Positions 48,802 through 58,834 of a stretch of DNA of 64,000 bases are shown in pieces (the first letter of the stretch is position 1; each line of letters begins with the position of its first letter). Under the pieces are notes generated by a model, which was not told where the DNA came from, searched no databases, and saw nothing but the letters and a program-made list of their open reading frames with translations. Location of the stretch: contig NBBA01000012.1 in NCBI GenBank assembly GCA_002794785.1, positions 992,001 to 1,056,000 of the forward strand. Reading direction: 5' to 3'. The stretch comes from Coniferiporia sulphurascens. Taxonomy: Eukaryota > Basidiomycota > Agaricomycetes > Hymenochaetales > Hymenochaetaceae. Made by a program: the position numbers and the translations under genes.

Positions 48802-51083
48802 ATGTCTGAACAACAACAACAAGAACAACAACCCCCCTGTCCCATCGATGAGACCTTCCACACCCCCGCTGTTTCTACACGGGGCGGTCATCGTTCTCTC
48901 CGTGGTCGAGGGACCGACTCATTGCCCCCTCCGGGAATGGTCGCGGCTCGCTCCTCCTCGTTCTCGGGGTCGATCTCGAGCTCCGCCCGTGCGCCTCCGG
49001 TCCCACCCAAAATCCTCCCCACAGTTTCCCCACTGGCGGTGGAGATCACGTCTCGCCAGCCCTTTCACCCACCGTCCCGCGCTGTTTCAGTTGCGAGCAA
49101 TTGAGGAACTGACCAGGTCATGGCCCATATCTCTCGCCCGGTCACTCCGGGCCTCCCCTCTCAGGGGCTATTTCGGGCGAAACCCTCCTTTCTGGGGGTC
49201 AACCCAGCCTCCCCTCCTTTTTGGCCCCTGCTCCACAGGCCCCCCAATCCACCTCAGCCTCCATGTGGGCGAAGTATATCCCCACAGATGCGGCCTCCGC
49301 TCTCATTGAGCCTGCCTCCCCTATCACGCCCCCTGGTGGTGGTGGGATGGCTCCCCGTGTAGACGAAACCCCTCGTGGGCCGTCCCGCCCGGTGTCCGCA
49401 GCCATCTCGTCCCTGGACTCCAACTCAGAAATGTCGGAGGCCGGGGCCCTTGATGACCAGGCCTCCTCGGCTTCCACACGGAAAAAGCGCAAGTCCACCA
49501 GCGCCCCAGTGCCACTGTCCCCCCAGGCGGAAGCGCTGCAGGTTCCCCTCCTCCGGTTGGCCGCTACTACCGCTATGCGTGCCTCCCACGAACTTCTCGC
49601 ACTAGGGAAGACAACCTCTGTGTTGGCTGCCCCGACTGCCGCCCTCCTTGGAGAGATTGCCTTCGCAGTTAATTCTCTCAGTAGTGCTCTGGTCCAGGAG
49701 GATCCTCTCGCACAGTCAGCCACGTCGCAGGCCTTCCGGGCGGCGGCGGGTCCCCGCCTCAGCATGGCCCCAGGCCCCGCACCCCCCCCTGCCCCCCCCC
49801 AGCCCCTTCAGACTGTGGTCGGCCTCCCCTCTCCCTCCTCCCTGCCACAACAGATGGTGCAGGTCATGTCTGACCTTACGCGCCAAATGGCCTTCATGAT
49901 GCAGCGGATGGACGCCCTTGAACGCCCTCCCCCACGCTCCTTGGGGGTCGGGTCCGCCCCCTCCAGAGACAGGAAAGGGAAGGGTAAAGCCAACCCCAGT
50001 ACTGCCCCTCCTCCATCACAAGGACCTTCGGGCCCTTCTAACCTCACCGCCGGGTCCACCTTGCCGACACCTGTCACTCCAGGTCTTGCCGCGGGTGGGG
50101 CTACCCCTGCCACTGTCCCTGCTACTGCAGCGCCAGTGTCGACAGGGGCCCCCACTTCTGCTAGCGCTGTGAAACAAGAGCCGAAGCGTGCAGTCCTCCC
50201 GGTTATCCATACCATTACGGACCCGACCCTTGCCATCCGCTTCCATGGAGCCCCCCCCCCTGTTGAAGCACGCCCCACCGATTCCCAGACGACCATCAAC
50301 ATCCGGACTGCCCTCTCATGCTTCCCCACTGCAGCCAAACTGGTCGTATGCGCTGCCCATTGGAATGAGCGAGGCAATTGCTTCGTTACATTTGCTCACA
50401 ACACTCACGTCCCAACTATGAACAGCGTGAAGGAAGTTGTGATGGCATCCGTGCAGAGCGTCTACCCCGCCACAGTCTCCCAACTCGTATCTTGGGCCTG
50501 CCTCCAAATTGCTGAAGTCCCCACGCGTCCTGCACCGGGCCTCCCCACCTTCACGGCGGCGGACCTCCAAGCGGAGTTCCGCGCCGCCAACCCCCACCTC
50601 CTCTCACTACCCATGACGCTTGAGCCCGACTGGACCCGGGCTTATGCTCTTCTGGGTGAGGACGTCATGTCTGCCCCCATAGCCTTCTCTTTTGAAGACC
50701 CCACGGGCTCCTGCTCTGCGGCCATCCTCTCCACCCCGAGGAACCACGTCGTGTACATGTTTGGTCGCCGGCTCAAACTGGTGGCCCGCCGTGACCTCCC
50801 CCGCCTCATGCAGTGTACTAAGTGCGCTGCACTAGGTCACCTGGTTCAAAACTGCAGGAACCGCCCCTGGTCGTGCTTAATATGCGCTGGACGTCACCAT
50901 ACTGACGACCACCGCATGCGCTGCCCGGGGTGTGTTCGTGACGCCCTTCCGGCCTCCACCCCCTGCAACCACCCCCCCAAGTGCTCGAACTGCTCCGGCG
51001 AACACCGCGCCGACTCTTCTAGCTGCCCCAAACAGCGTGGCCGTGCCCGTTCCTCTTTTGCCCCACCCCTGGCTGATGAGTAG
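48802..51083 (+). pseudogene. LINE-2 ORF1, Gag-like; N-terminal part apparently broken
   Basis: The main frame is open from about 49117 and its first good ATG is 49263 (MWAKYIPTDAAS), giving about 606 residues to TAG at 51081. A short frame from 48802 (MSEQQQQEQQPPCPIDETFH) ends in TGA at 49102 and lies in a different phase. Either the original N-terminus has been lost by a stop plus a frameshift, or the 48802 frame is a leader ORF. The C-terminal zinc knuckles CTKCAALGHLVQNC, CLICAGRHHTDDH and CSNCSGEHRADSSSC match LINE-1 ORF1. The end overlaps the ORF2 start (ATGAGTAG). Confidence 0.75.
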
Positions 51084-54000
51084 TCCCTGGACGTTCATGC
51101 AACACAACGTTGCAACGTCCCGAGTGCACGTCGAAGCACTTGTCCACTCCTTCTCGTCTGCCCCCGGTGCCCCCTTTCCACCTGCAGTTATTCTTCTACA
51201 GGAACCCCCTTGGTACCCTATTGGTGCCTCCCCCTCTATGTTTGACGCACTAGGTACGCCCATCTTCGGCTTCCCTGCTATGCCCAACTACCACATCTTT
51301 GTGCCCCCCTCTTCGGGGGGCACTGAACTAACATGTCCGCGTGTGGTCACACTGGTTCACCAGTCTATCCCTCTGTCCCGGGTGATTTTGGATGCTTTGC
51401 GCTCCCCATCTCGGGACATACTCACGCTAATTTTTGACACTGGCCTTGGGCCACTTTTTGTCACTAATGTATACAATCACGATGCGAATAAAAAAGACAC
51501 CATCTCCTCTCTCGCTCTGCTCGAGCTCCCCCCGTGTGCACACTGGCTAGTTGCTGGGGACTTTAATCTCCACTCTATACACTGGGACCACGGCACCCAC
51601 TCTACTAGCGACGCGCAAAAAGCCCGTCCTCTGGAGCACTGGGCTGCCTCACACGCCATGCACCTCCTCAATCAGCTGGGTTTCGATACCCGGCGCCGCC
51701 CTTCCACCCAATTCACCGAATCAGTTATTGACCTCGCCTGGGCTTCCCCTTCTTTGGAAGACCTCGCTTTGGGCGATTCTTGGACACGATCCTGGGATAC
51801 TCCATCCAGATCCGACCATGCGGTTATCACATGGTCCATCCCCACCTCTTTTGAGCCGTACACTGACCCCTTCCTCCACCCACGGTATGATGACTCGCTC
51901 TCTACTGAATGGTTGGAAGCTCTCGATGCACCCCTCACTGCCGCCTTCGCCCTCTCAGGCGCCACGCCTCAGCTCCTAGACGTCAAAGTCGCCGCCATAC
52001 ACGATGCACTGGTCTTCGCCACTGACTCCTCCCACCCCCCATCTTCTTCGAAGGCAGGGGGTCACAAGGTCAAGTGGTGGGATGCCTCCTGCCGTGCCCA
52101 CATGGTCGCTTTGCGCGGAGCTACCCCGGCGACACGTACCGTGCTCCGACACCAGTCGGCCGGTATCTTTCGCCACACAAAACGCACTTGGGCTGACTCA
52201 TTTACCGCCTCTGTCAAACCGGACAAGATCTGGCCAATGGCAAAGTGGGCAATGGGCACACGACGTGCTCCAATCCCATCGCTGGTAACGGGACAATCCA
52301 CCGCGAACTCACCTGCGGAGAAGGCTACTGCCTTCCGCGCTAAGTACTTCGGTACCCAACCGTCCGCTGCCCCCCCTCCGACCTATTCTTTCGTCGGCTC
52401 CCGCCCTATGCGTGATCACCCCATCCTCATGGAGGAGCTTGACCACGCTCTCAATCTTACTTCGAACTCGAGTGCCCCGGGCATTACGGGTGTTGGCTAC
52501 CAGGCTCTCAAAAGCCTGCATGCCGCCCATAGCATTTCACTCCTCGCGCTCTATAACGAGTGCCTGGATGCTGGACACCACCCCCGTCCATGGAAGGACG
52601 CGAAGGTGGTGATGCTCCGCAAACTCAATAAGAAGGACCCTACCGCGCTTAACGCATACCGCCCCATCACTCTCGAGGAAACTATGGGCAAACTACTCGA
52701 GAAGATCATCGCCAATCGCATCCAGTTCATCGCCAATGAGCTCGGCGCACTTCCCCCCTCCCAATTCGGCACCCGCCAAAAATCGGGCGTTTTGGATGCC
52801 GCCTCTGACCTCGTAAACGAAATTGAATCGGCCTGGGCTCGACACCATGTCACCACGGCACTTGCCGTTGATGTGGCGGGCTTTTTCCCCTCCATTCAAC
52901 ACCCCCGCTTACTTGCTGTCCTCTCAGAACTAGGGTTTCCCCCTCTCCTGATCTCCTGGGTCTTGTCCTTTATCTCAGACCGCCGGGTTGCCCTGTCCTT
53001 TGATGGGTTTACCGACACTCTGACCCCCATTCCTAATATGGGTGTTCCCCAAGGCTCTCCCATCTCCCCTATCCTGTCCGCCCTGTTTGCGACCAGCCTC
53101 CTCACCTCTCTTCAGGTTTCCGACCCTCTCGTCTTCGTCCGCGCTTATGTGGACGACCACCTCCTCACCACCTCCTCGAGCTCAATCGTGACTAACGTTG
53201 CCCGCCTCGAACAGGCATACACCTCATTCTCCGCTGCATGTCGCGCCCTCGGCCTCTCCTTAGATGACGACAAATCAGAGCTCATCCATTGGACACGTCG
53301 GCACGATCTCCGCGAGGACTCCCTCATCCACCCTATCCATCTGCCGCGACAGGGCCTTCAGCCCCTTCGAATCGTCCCCTCCAGGCCCCTGCGCTGGTTG
53401 GGTATCTTTTTCGACGTGCAACTACAGTTTACGGTTCACGTTCAATGCATGTGCTTCAAAGCCATGTCCTCCCTATGCGCCCTGGAACTACTCGGCAACA
53501 CTCTACGCGGCCTTGACCCGCTCCACCTCTGATGGTTATACATTGGGTGCATACTGCCGGTTTTACTATGGGGATCCCCCCTCTGGTTTACTGGCATACG
53601 GCAAAAAGGCAAATGCGATAAGATGACCTTAGTACAGTCCACGGCGTGCCGCCGTATCCTCGGATCATGGCGCACGTCTCCACGCGGCCCCTCTGAGGTC
53701 CTCGCCTCCATCCTGCCCATCCCCCTTCGTCTCGAACGTACCAAGTCACGTGCGGCTATCCGGTACCTTACTACCATGCACACCCTCCTACCACTACGCT
53801 CCTCGCGTAAAGGTTCCATTACTACTTCCTTCGTCAACTGAGTTCCACCTGGCTGCGAACGAGTTCCCCGATACACACACCCTCCATGGATTACGTTGCC
53901 GGCACTACGACACGTAAGCATCGACCAGGCGATTGACCACTCCCAGGAAGCCTGAGATGCACTCATTCAGTCACACCATGGCCTTATAGACCGACTGAAG

Positions 54001-54996
54001 GACGTCCCCACTCGCCTTCTCATCTACACCAACGGTTCCCGTAAGGGCTCGTCCCCCTCCTCTTTCTCCGGCGGTGCTGCTGGAGTCTGGTTCTATCGAG
54101 GAGAGAATGTTCTCACCCGCGAAACCTACCTTGGTTCCTCAGTCCATGCTACAGACTGTGAACTTGCCGCCCTCGCTGACGCCGCATGGCTACTGGCCTA
54201 CTCTTACGATCTACACCCGGATGTTACCCAGGTGGAAATCTACACCGACTGCGAGGTTGCCCTCACGCTCCTCGCCGACCCTCTTCCGGCCCCAGGCGTC
54301 AATGTCGCCCTTTTTATCCGGAAGTGTCTCAAAATCGCTACCAAGCGGTTTCCCAGTGTGTTTTTTCATTTACATTGGGTCCCGGGACACTCTGATGTAG
54401 AAGGCAATGAATTCGCGGACGTTCTCGCCTCCGGTGTTGCGGACAACCCTCCTCCAGGCACTACTCAGTTCCCGCCTACCATCCGCTTCCTTCGTGAAGC
54501 CGCCTCCTCTACGGCGCTTTCTCAATGGAAATCTGACTGGGCCTCAGCCTGTCGCAAATCCCAAGGGTCCTCGGACGCCCACGCAATGGGCTCCACCCAG
54601 AACCCCTCCACTAAGCCGTCTGCCCTTATGCAGAACCTCACTATCGGTCGCCGCAATAAATGTAAGGTTTTCCGGACACTCCTTGGTCACGCCGGCTTCA
54701 GCGCGTACTTTGGACGCATTCCGGGATGCGATCCTCTGTGCCCCTTCTGCCACGTCGTGGAGACCCGAGCTCACCTCCTGCTCTCCTGCCCCAATACCCT
54801 CCCCGCCCGACGCGCGGTGTGGAAAACCCCATTACCATCTACGGAAGCCCAGTGGTTTTCCAAAGATGGCCTCCCCATTTTGGCTGCCTTCCTTGACTCT
54901 CACCCCGCTTTCGAGGCAGAACCCATCCTAGTCTTCAACCCGGGTGGCCCAACCGTGATTCACGTTTCTGACTTAGGTTTCGCCAGCGGCAACTAG
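51076..54996 (+). pseudogene. LINE-2 ORF2, endonuclease-RT-RNase H, interrupted by three TGA codons
   Basis: The ATG at 51076 overlaps the ORF1 stop by 8 bases. The endonuclease (VAGDFNLHSIHWDHG, SDHAVITW) and reverse transcriptase (NAYRPITLEETMGKLLEKII, GVPQGSPISPIL, AYVDD) are intact up to TGA at 53530-53532. The same frame continues past that stop, past TGA at 53839-53841 and past TGA at 53953-53955 into RNase H (54020 on) and the C-terminal knuckle (CPFCHVVETRAHLLLSC). No frameshift is needed. The RNase H motif YTDGS of LINE-1 reads YTNGS here, so a catalytic Asp is lost as well. Confidence 0.88.
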
Positions 54997-55190
54997 TCAG
55001 GCATCACACTTCTCTTCTACTGGGTATTACCCAGCTCCCCTCTCTGCTTCTGGCTTCCCATCACTATTACTCCATCTATACCAACTACCATCTCACACAA
55101 TACAGGGGCCTAAAGGCCCCTGGAGTGTATTTTGTACTAGATAGTCATGACACGCTATAGAAATGCATTTAAAAAAATAAAATAAAAATG

Positions 55191-55415
55191 TACACTGACC
55201 CAATAAACTGTTGCAATGTTTTGTGGCTTCGAAATAAACCCTCTATATCTTAACAACTGTAGTACATAAATAGAAACTAAAAATACCTTTTGAAAGCCCT
55301 GTATCCTAGCTTTTCAAAGCTATTTTTAGTTTTTATTCATGTGCTACAGTTGTTGAGATATAGAGGGTTTATTCTGAAGCCACAAAACATTGCAACAGTT
55401 TATTGGGTCACTGTA
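55191..55415. mobile_element. Foldback MITE, 225 bp, nearly a perfect palindrome
   Basis: The left arm begins TACACTGACCCAATAAACTG and the right arm, reverse-complemented, TACAGTGACCCAATAAACTG. The arms match over about 97 bp with scattered differences and enclose a loop of about 30 bp. The termini are TA, as in Tc1/mariner MITEs. It cannot encode protein. The first 10 bp are also present at 48731-48740 because LINE-2 inserted there and duplicated the target. Confidence 0.85.
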
Positions 55416-55906
55416 TAGAAATCATATTTACTCATCGCTTTCTATTGCAGCGGATATAGATAGTGAATCCCGGGCCGGTTATAACAATGCAGTGGTTTCT
55501 GCTACACGGCCCGAAAGCATCAAGTCTTCCGAAGTTAGGGGATTTGGTGGATTGTGGCACGTGGATTCGTTAATGAGCTCTTTTCTCGTGCCCTGCGTTC
55601 GGAATTATATCGTATCGAAAATGTTACTTCAAGTTGCACGAAAAATACATGATGAACTCTTACGGACGCCGCCGATTTGGCAGCCGGAAAGCATCGGGAT
55701 GACACAACATTGTATGACAAACTGTGACCTCTAGGATAGGAAGGTGTTTCACGCAGATCCCATAGGTGGCGCTGCCGGCGGCTGCAGAAGTTCTCACAGC
55801 TGACTTTTATATCCACTACACTCACTATCTGGTTTTCAGCTGTCTCGCGGCTCAGTCATGCTATTCCGCGGGTGCCGCTTGACAACAGACTTACTAAGGC
55901 TCATAA
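55416..55906. other. Intergenic DNA upstream of AAD C
   Basis: From about 55730 the sequence is recognisably related to 44590-44720 upstream of AAD A (for example TTTTCAGCTGTCTCGCGGCT against TTTTCAGTCGTCTCGCGGCT). It is part of the duplicated AAD unit. Bases 55416-55730 hold no gene I can recognise. Confidence 0.5.
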
Positions 55907-55980
55907 GTGCCGAAGGACTCGTCACCAGTCCTCGTCGACGGCAGTACTTCTCGATGTCTTGGCAATTTGCGTATAAAGGA
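55907..55980 (+). promoter_or_regulatory. AAD C promoter: conserved element and TATA box
   Basis: GTGCCGAAGGACTCGTCACC at 55906-55926 is identical in core to the LINE-split copy at 37776. GTCGACGGCAG follows, then a TATA box (TATAAAGG) near 55972, about 92 bp upstream of the ATG. Confidence 0.65.
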
Positions 55981-56063
55981 ATGCGGCTTGCTGCCCAATT
56001 TCTCCCACTGTCTTGTTCTCCCCTTTTATCTTTGAATCTCACAGTCCAAACAGCGCTTTCGAA

Positions 56064-57379
56064 ATGTCTCTCTGGGCCCCCGCTCCCCCGCCACCAACTC
56101 CCCTCGGCCGCTACCGCGTGCTATCACCACTCGCTGGAGTACGTGTCTCGCCGCTCCAGCTCGGTGCCATGAGCATCGGTGACAAGTGGGGAAAACATGG
56201 TATGGGAGAAATGGACAAGGAATCGTCGTTCAAGCTACTCGATGCGTTTTACGACGCTGGCGGAAACTTTATTGACACGGCCAACAACTAGTGCGTTACT
56301 CGTGAAATGCTGATTAACGTATTTTACATAACTAACACTATAACTATACTTAGTCAGGACGAGACTTCTGAAGCCTTCATCGGCGAGTGGGCAGAGCTAC
56401 GTGGCATTCGAGATCAACTTGTTATTGCGACAAAGGCACGTGAAGACAGCTTTCCTCTTCGCGATATATCTGACTTATACATTGAATAGTACACAACTAA
56501 CTACAAGCGCGGACAAGATAGCATCAATATCCAGACCAACTATACGGGAAACAATGGAAAGTCGCTCAAAGTCAGCGTTGAAGCGAGTCTCAAAAAGCTG
56601 CGCACGAGCTACATAGACATCCTCTATGTTCATTGGTGGGACTACAACACCTCCATCGAGGAGGTCATGAACAACCTGCATCATCTCGTCGCCTCGGGAA
56701 AGGTACTTTATCTAGGGGTGTCGGATACACCCGCGTGGGTCGTCTCGGCCGCGAACCAGTACGCGAAGGATCATGGCAAGACCCCCTTCGTGATCTACCA
56801 GGGTGCGTGGAATGTCATGGCACGCAGCTTCGAACGCGATATTATTCCGATGGCGCGTTCACTTGGGCTTGCGCTCGCTCCCTGGAATGTGCTTGCTGCG
56901 GGACGTCTACGTACGGATGCAGAAGAGGCACGGCGCGCTAAGTCCGGAGAGAAGGGTCGCACAACTTTTCAGCCGGATTGGCTGCGTACCGAGGACGAGA
57001 AGAAGATGAGTGCTGCGCTGGAGAAAGTAGCGAAGGAGGTGGGGACGGAGCACATCACGGCAGTCGCGATTGCATACGTGATGCAGAAGACGCCCTATGT
57101 GTTCCCCATTATTGGTGGGCGCAAGATAGAGCATCTGATGGCAAACATAGAGGCACTCAAGATATCACTTTCGAATGAACAAATAAAGTACATCGAGGGC
57201 ATCTTACCGTTTGACCCAGGATTCCCGAACGCCATGATTGTGAGTGACTTATACGGTCTTTACATCCGTGAATCTCACAATCTTCTTTCCAGGGTGACGG
57301 CACGTCGACATTCTTCTTACTAGCATCCGCTGCACATGAGGACGCATGGCCGCTGAAGCAGGCAATACGACCTCAATAG
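56064..57379 (+). CDS. Aryl-alcohol dehydrogenase (AKR family), gene C, 381 residues
   Basis: Third intact paralogue. Exons: 56064-56290, 56354-56435, 56490-57239, 57293-57379; the sum is 1,146 nt. The tetrad is Asp71, Tyr76 (codon split TA|T by intron 1), Lys103 (last codon of exon 2) and His151. Intron 2 starts GCACGT, a GC-AG intron, where gene A has GTACGT. The exon 3 body ([40 protein letters not shown]) is close to gene A. The C-terminus reads [12 protein letters not shown]. The 3' flank to about 57480 also matches gene A. The cofactor should be NADP(H); the physiological substrate is unknown. Confidence 0.92.
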
Positions 57380-57479
57380 CTGAACCTTACTACGACAATT
57401 CTATATTGAAAGAGCTGTTACATGTATTTTCGAAAGCGTACTTGAAATGATTATCATGAAATGAATAGATTAAGTTACC

Positions 57480-58404
57480 GGACAGGATGAATCTTTGAAC
57501 GTTATTCGCCAGAAACGACCTCTTGGTAAAATCCACAGTGCTCAAAGAAAAGGGAGTCGACCCGGATAAAAAAGAACTTGTCATGCTTTATTCCCACGGC
57601 ACTATCTGCCGTTTACGCTGTATAAAGAGTTATCCCAGCATGGAACATCCGGAAGCCCAAGGGCTAGTCTTTGTCTATATCTGCAAAACCAAACTTTTCC
57701 CATTTGTATCTGATGATTATAGTCCCGAGCCGGAATCGCGGTACAAGCACACCGGTGAGTGGGGCCGAGCGGGTAGCTGGGAAAGGAGGGGACACCCAGA
57801 GAGACACCTTGGGTAAAAAATATCGAGGGGATATTTTAGATCGAAGAAACAGGACGATAGACTACTTAGGAGAGAAAATCTCGAGCAAGAAATCGTCGGC
57901 TTTAGTCACTATGCGTTCGGCACCGGTACATCCTTTGAGTTCCGCCGCGTCTTCCTTCAGCATGTCCATAAGTACCTCCGCAAGCCAGATAACATACAAT
58001 CCCGCGGCCGTTATCACCTGGACCTTGTATTTGTGATTATTCGAGCACTTAGAAGGAAAAGGACGGAAAAAGTTAGTTGGCCAATTGTCGATGCCAGATG
58101 CCGCTCTCCTAAAAATATAATTGTCACTTCTTTTGGAACCTTCTATAATAGGCCACACGTAAGCAAGTCGGCAAAATCGGCCGCTGCATACTACTGCTTC
58201 AAGTTCGCCCATATCTGCTTTGCGAACAACAACCCAAACTTTGAATATTTATTCACGATTTACACATGGAGCCCTTTAACTCTGTAGTCCGAAGTAAATA
58301 CGCATATTGACAAGCATACGACAAGAAATATGGCCAGGGATGCACATTGCACACGCCAGTGTCACGGTACAGCTTCGCGCGCTACTTAACCACGCCCATC
58401 TCAC
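57480..58404. other. Interval between AAD C and the split lectin gene, with one coding-like stretch
   Basis: Mostly unassigned. On the minus strand, 58045-57862 reads VQVITAAGLYVIWLAEVLMD and on to DDFLLEIFSPK before a stop, with an AG acceptor (AATACAAG) just before it. It has the look of a final exon, but I do not recognise the family and found no upstream exon that joins with confidence. Confidence 0.3.
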
Positions 58405-58509
58405 TCAGTTGACCGGATTGAACGTCCAGAGCTGTGAAAAATCATTTGTGCCACTTTGAAGCACCAGCTGCTGGCTAGCCGAGTTGGCATCCGCTACAAC
58501 CATGGTATC
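58405..58509 (-). pseudogene. Last exon of a second beta-trefoil lectin gene, split by Copia-1
   Basis: Reads on the minus strand to a C-terminal SQLWTFNPVN and TGA, the same QxW ending as the intact lectin at 29828-30572. It begins at the Copia-1 target duplication (58505-58509). The frame resumes without a phase change in 63961-63934 on the other side of the element. Upstream exons lie beyond the right edge of the window. Confidence 0.75.
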
Positions 58510-58765
58510 TATTAAATAAATATAATGAACGATATAAATATAGTACGTGGTCATATGAACAACCACCTTACTAAGTGAACGATAACGCAACGATAACGCC
58601 ATACAATAGGAGCTAGTTAGTTATAGTAGTACTAGCCCACGGAACGTGTATATAAGGGGAGCTGGTCTCGCCCTAGAAATATCATTGGTTTACGCTGATA
58701 ACCCACCTTGCCTGAACTTCACCACTGCACCTCATCGTCTACCACAACGTGTGTAGATTTTAAGA
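58510..58765 (+). repeat. Copia-1 5' LTR (256 bp)
   Basis: Begins TATTAAATAAATATAATGAA and ends TTTTAAGA. It contains a TATA-like GTATATAAGG near 58648, the probable promoter. The LTR does not use the usual TG...CA ends; the boundaries are fixed by the target duplication, the polypurine tract and the match to the other LTR. Confidence 0.92.
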
Positions 58766-58781
58766 GGTTATGAGCCTTGAC
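58766..58781 (+). other. Copia-1 primer-binding site
   Basis: GGTTATGAGCC directly follows the LTR and is complementary to GGCUCAUAACC of the initiator tRNA-Met anticodon arm. Priming from an internal tRNA site is known for Copia elements. Confidence 0.7.
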
Positions 58782-58834
58782 TCTATAACTAACGAAACGA
58801 TTAACAAAAAAATACATCCTCACATAACGAAATT

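Larger units (their letters stand above)
48741..55185 (+). mobile_element. Full-length Tad1-like LINE (LINE-2), decayed, nested in a MITE
   Basis: About 6.4 kb, flanked by the 15-bp duplication AAATGTACACTGACC (48726-48740 and 55186-55200). The 5' end (CCTTGTCCTCTAACCACCAC) matches the LINE-1 start and the 3' end is A-rich (TTTAAAAAAATAAAATAAAA). The organisation is as in LINE-1, but it is much more GC-rich, and ORF2 carries three in-frame TGA codons. The target lies within the left arm of the foldback MITE that continues at 55191. Confidence 0.9.

Noticed and set aside
48802..49104. Separate small host gene at the start of LINE-2
   Set aside because: It lies inside the element boundaries fixed by the target duplication, so it is at most the broken start or a leader of ORF1.
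57523..57816. 97-codon plus-strand ORF after AAD C
   Set aside because: No family resemblance, no intron support and no conserved start context.
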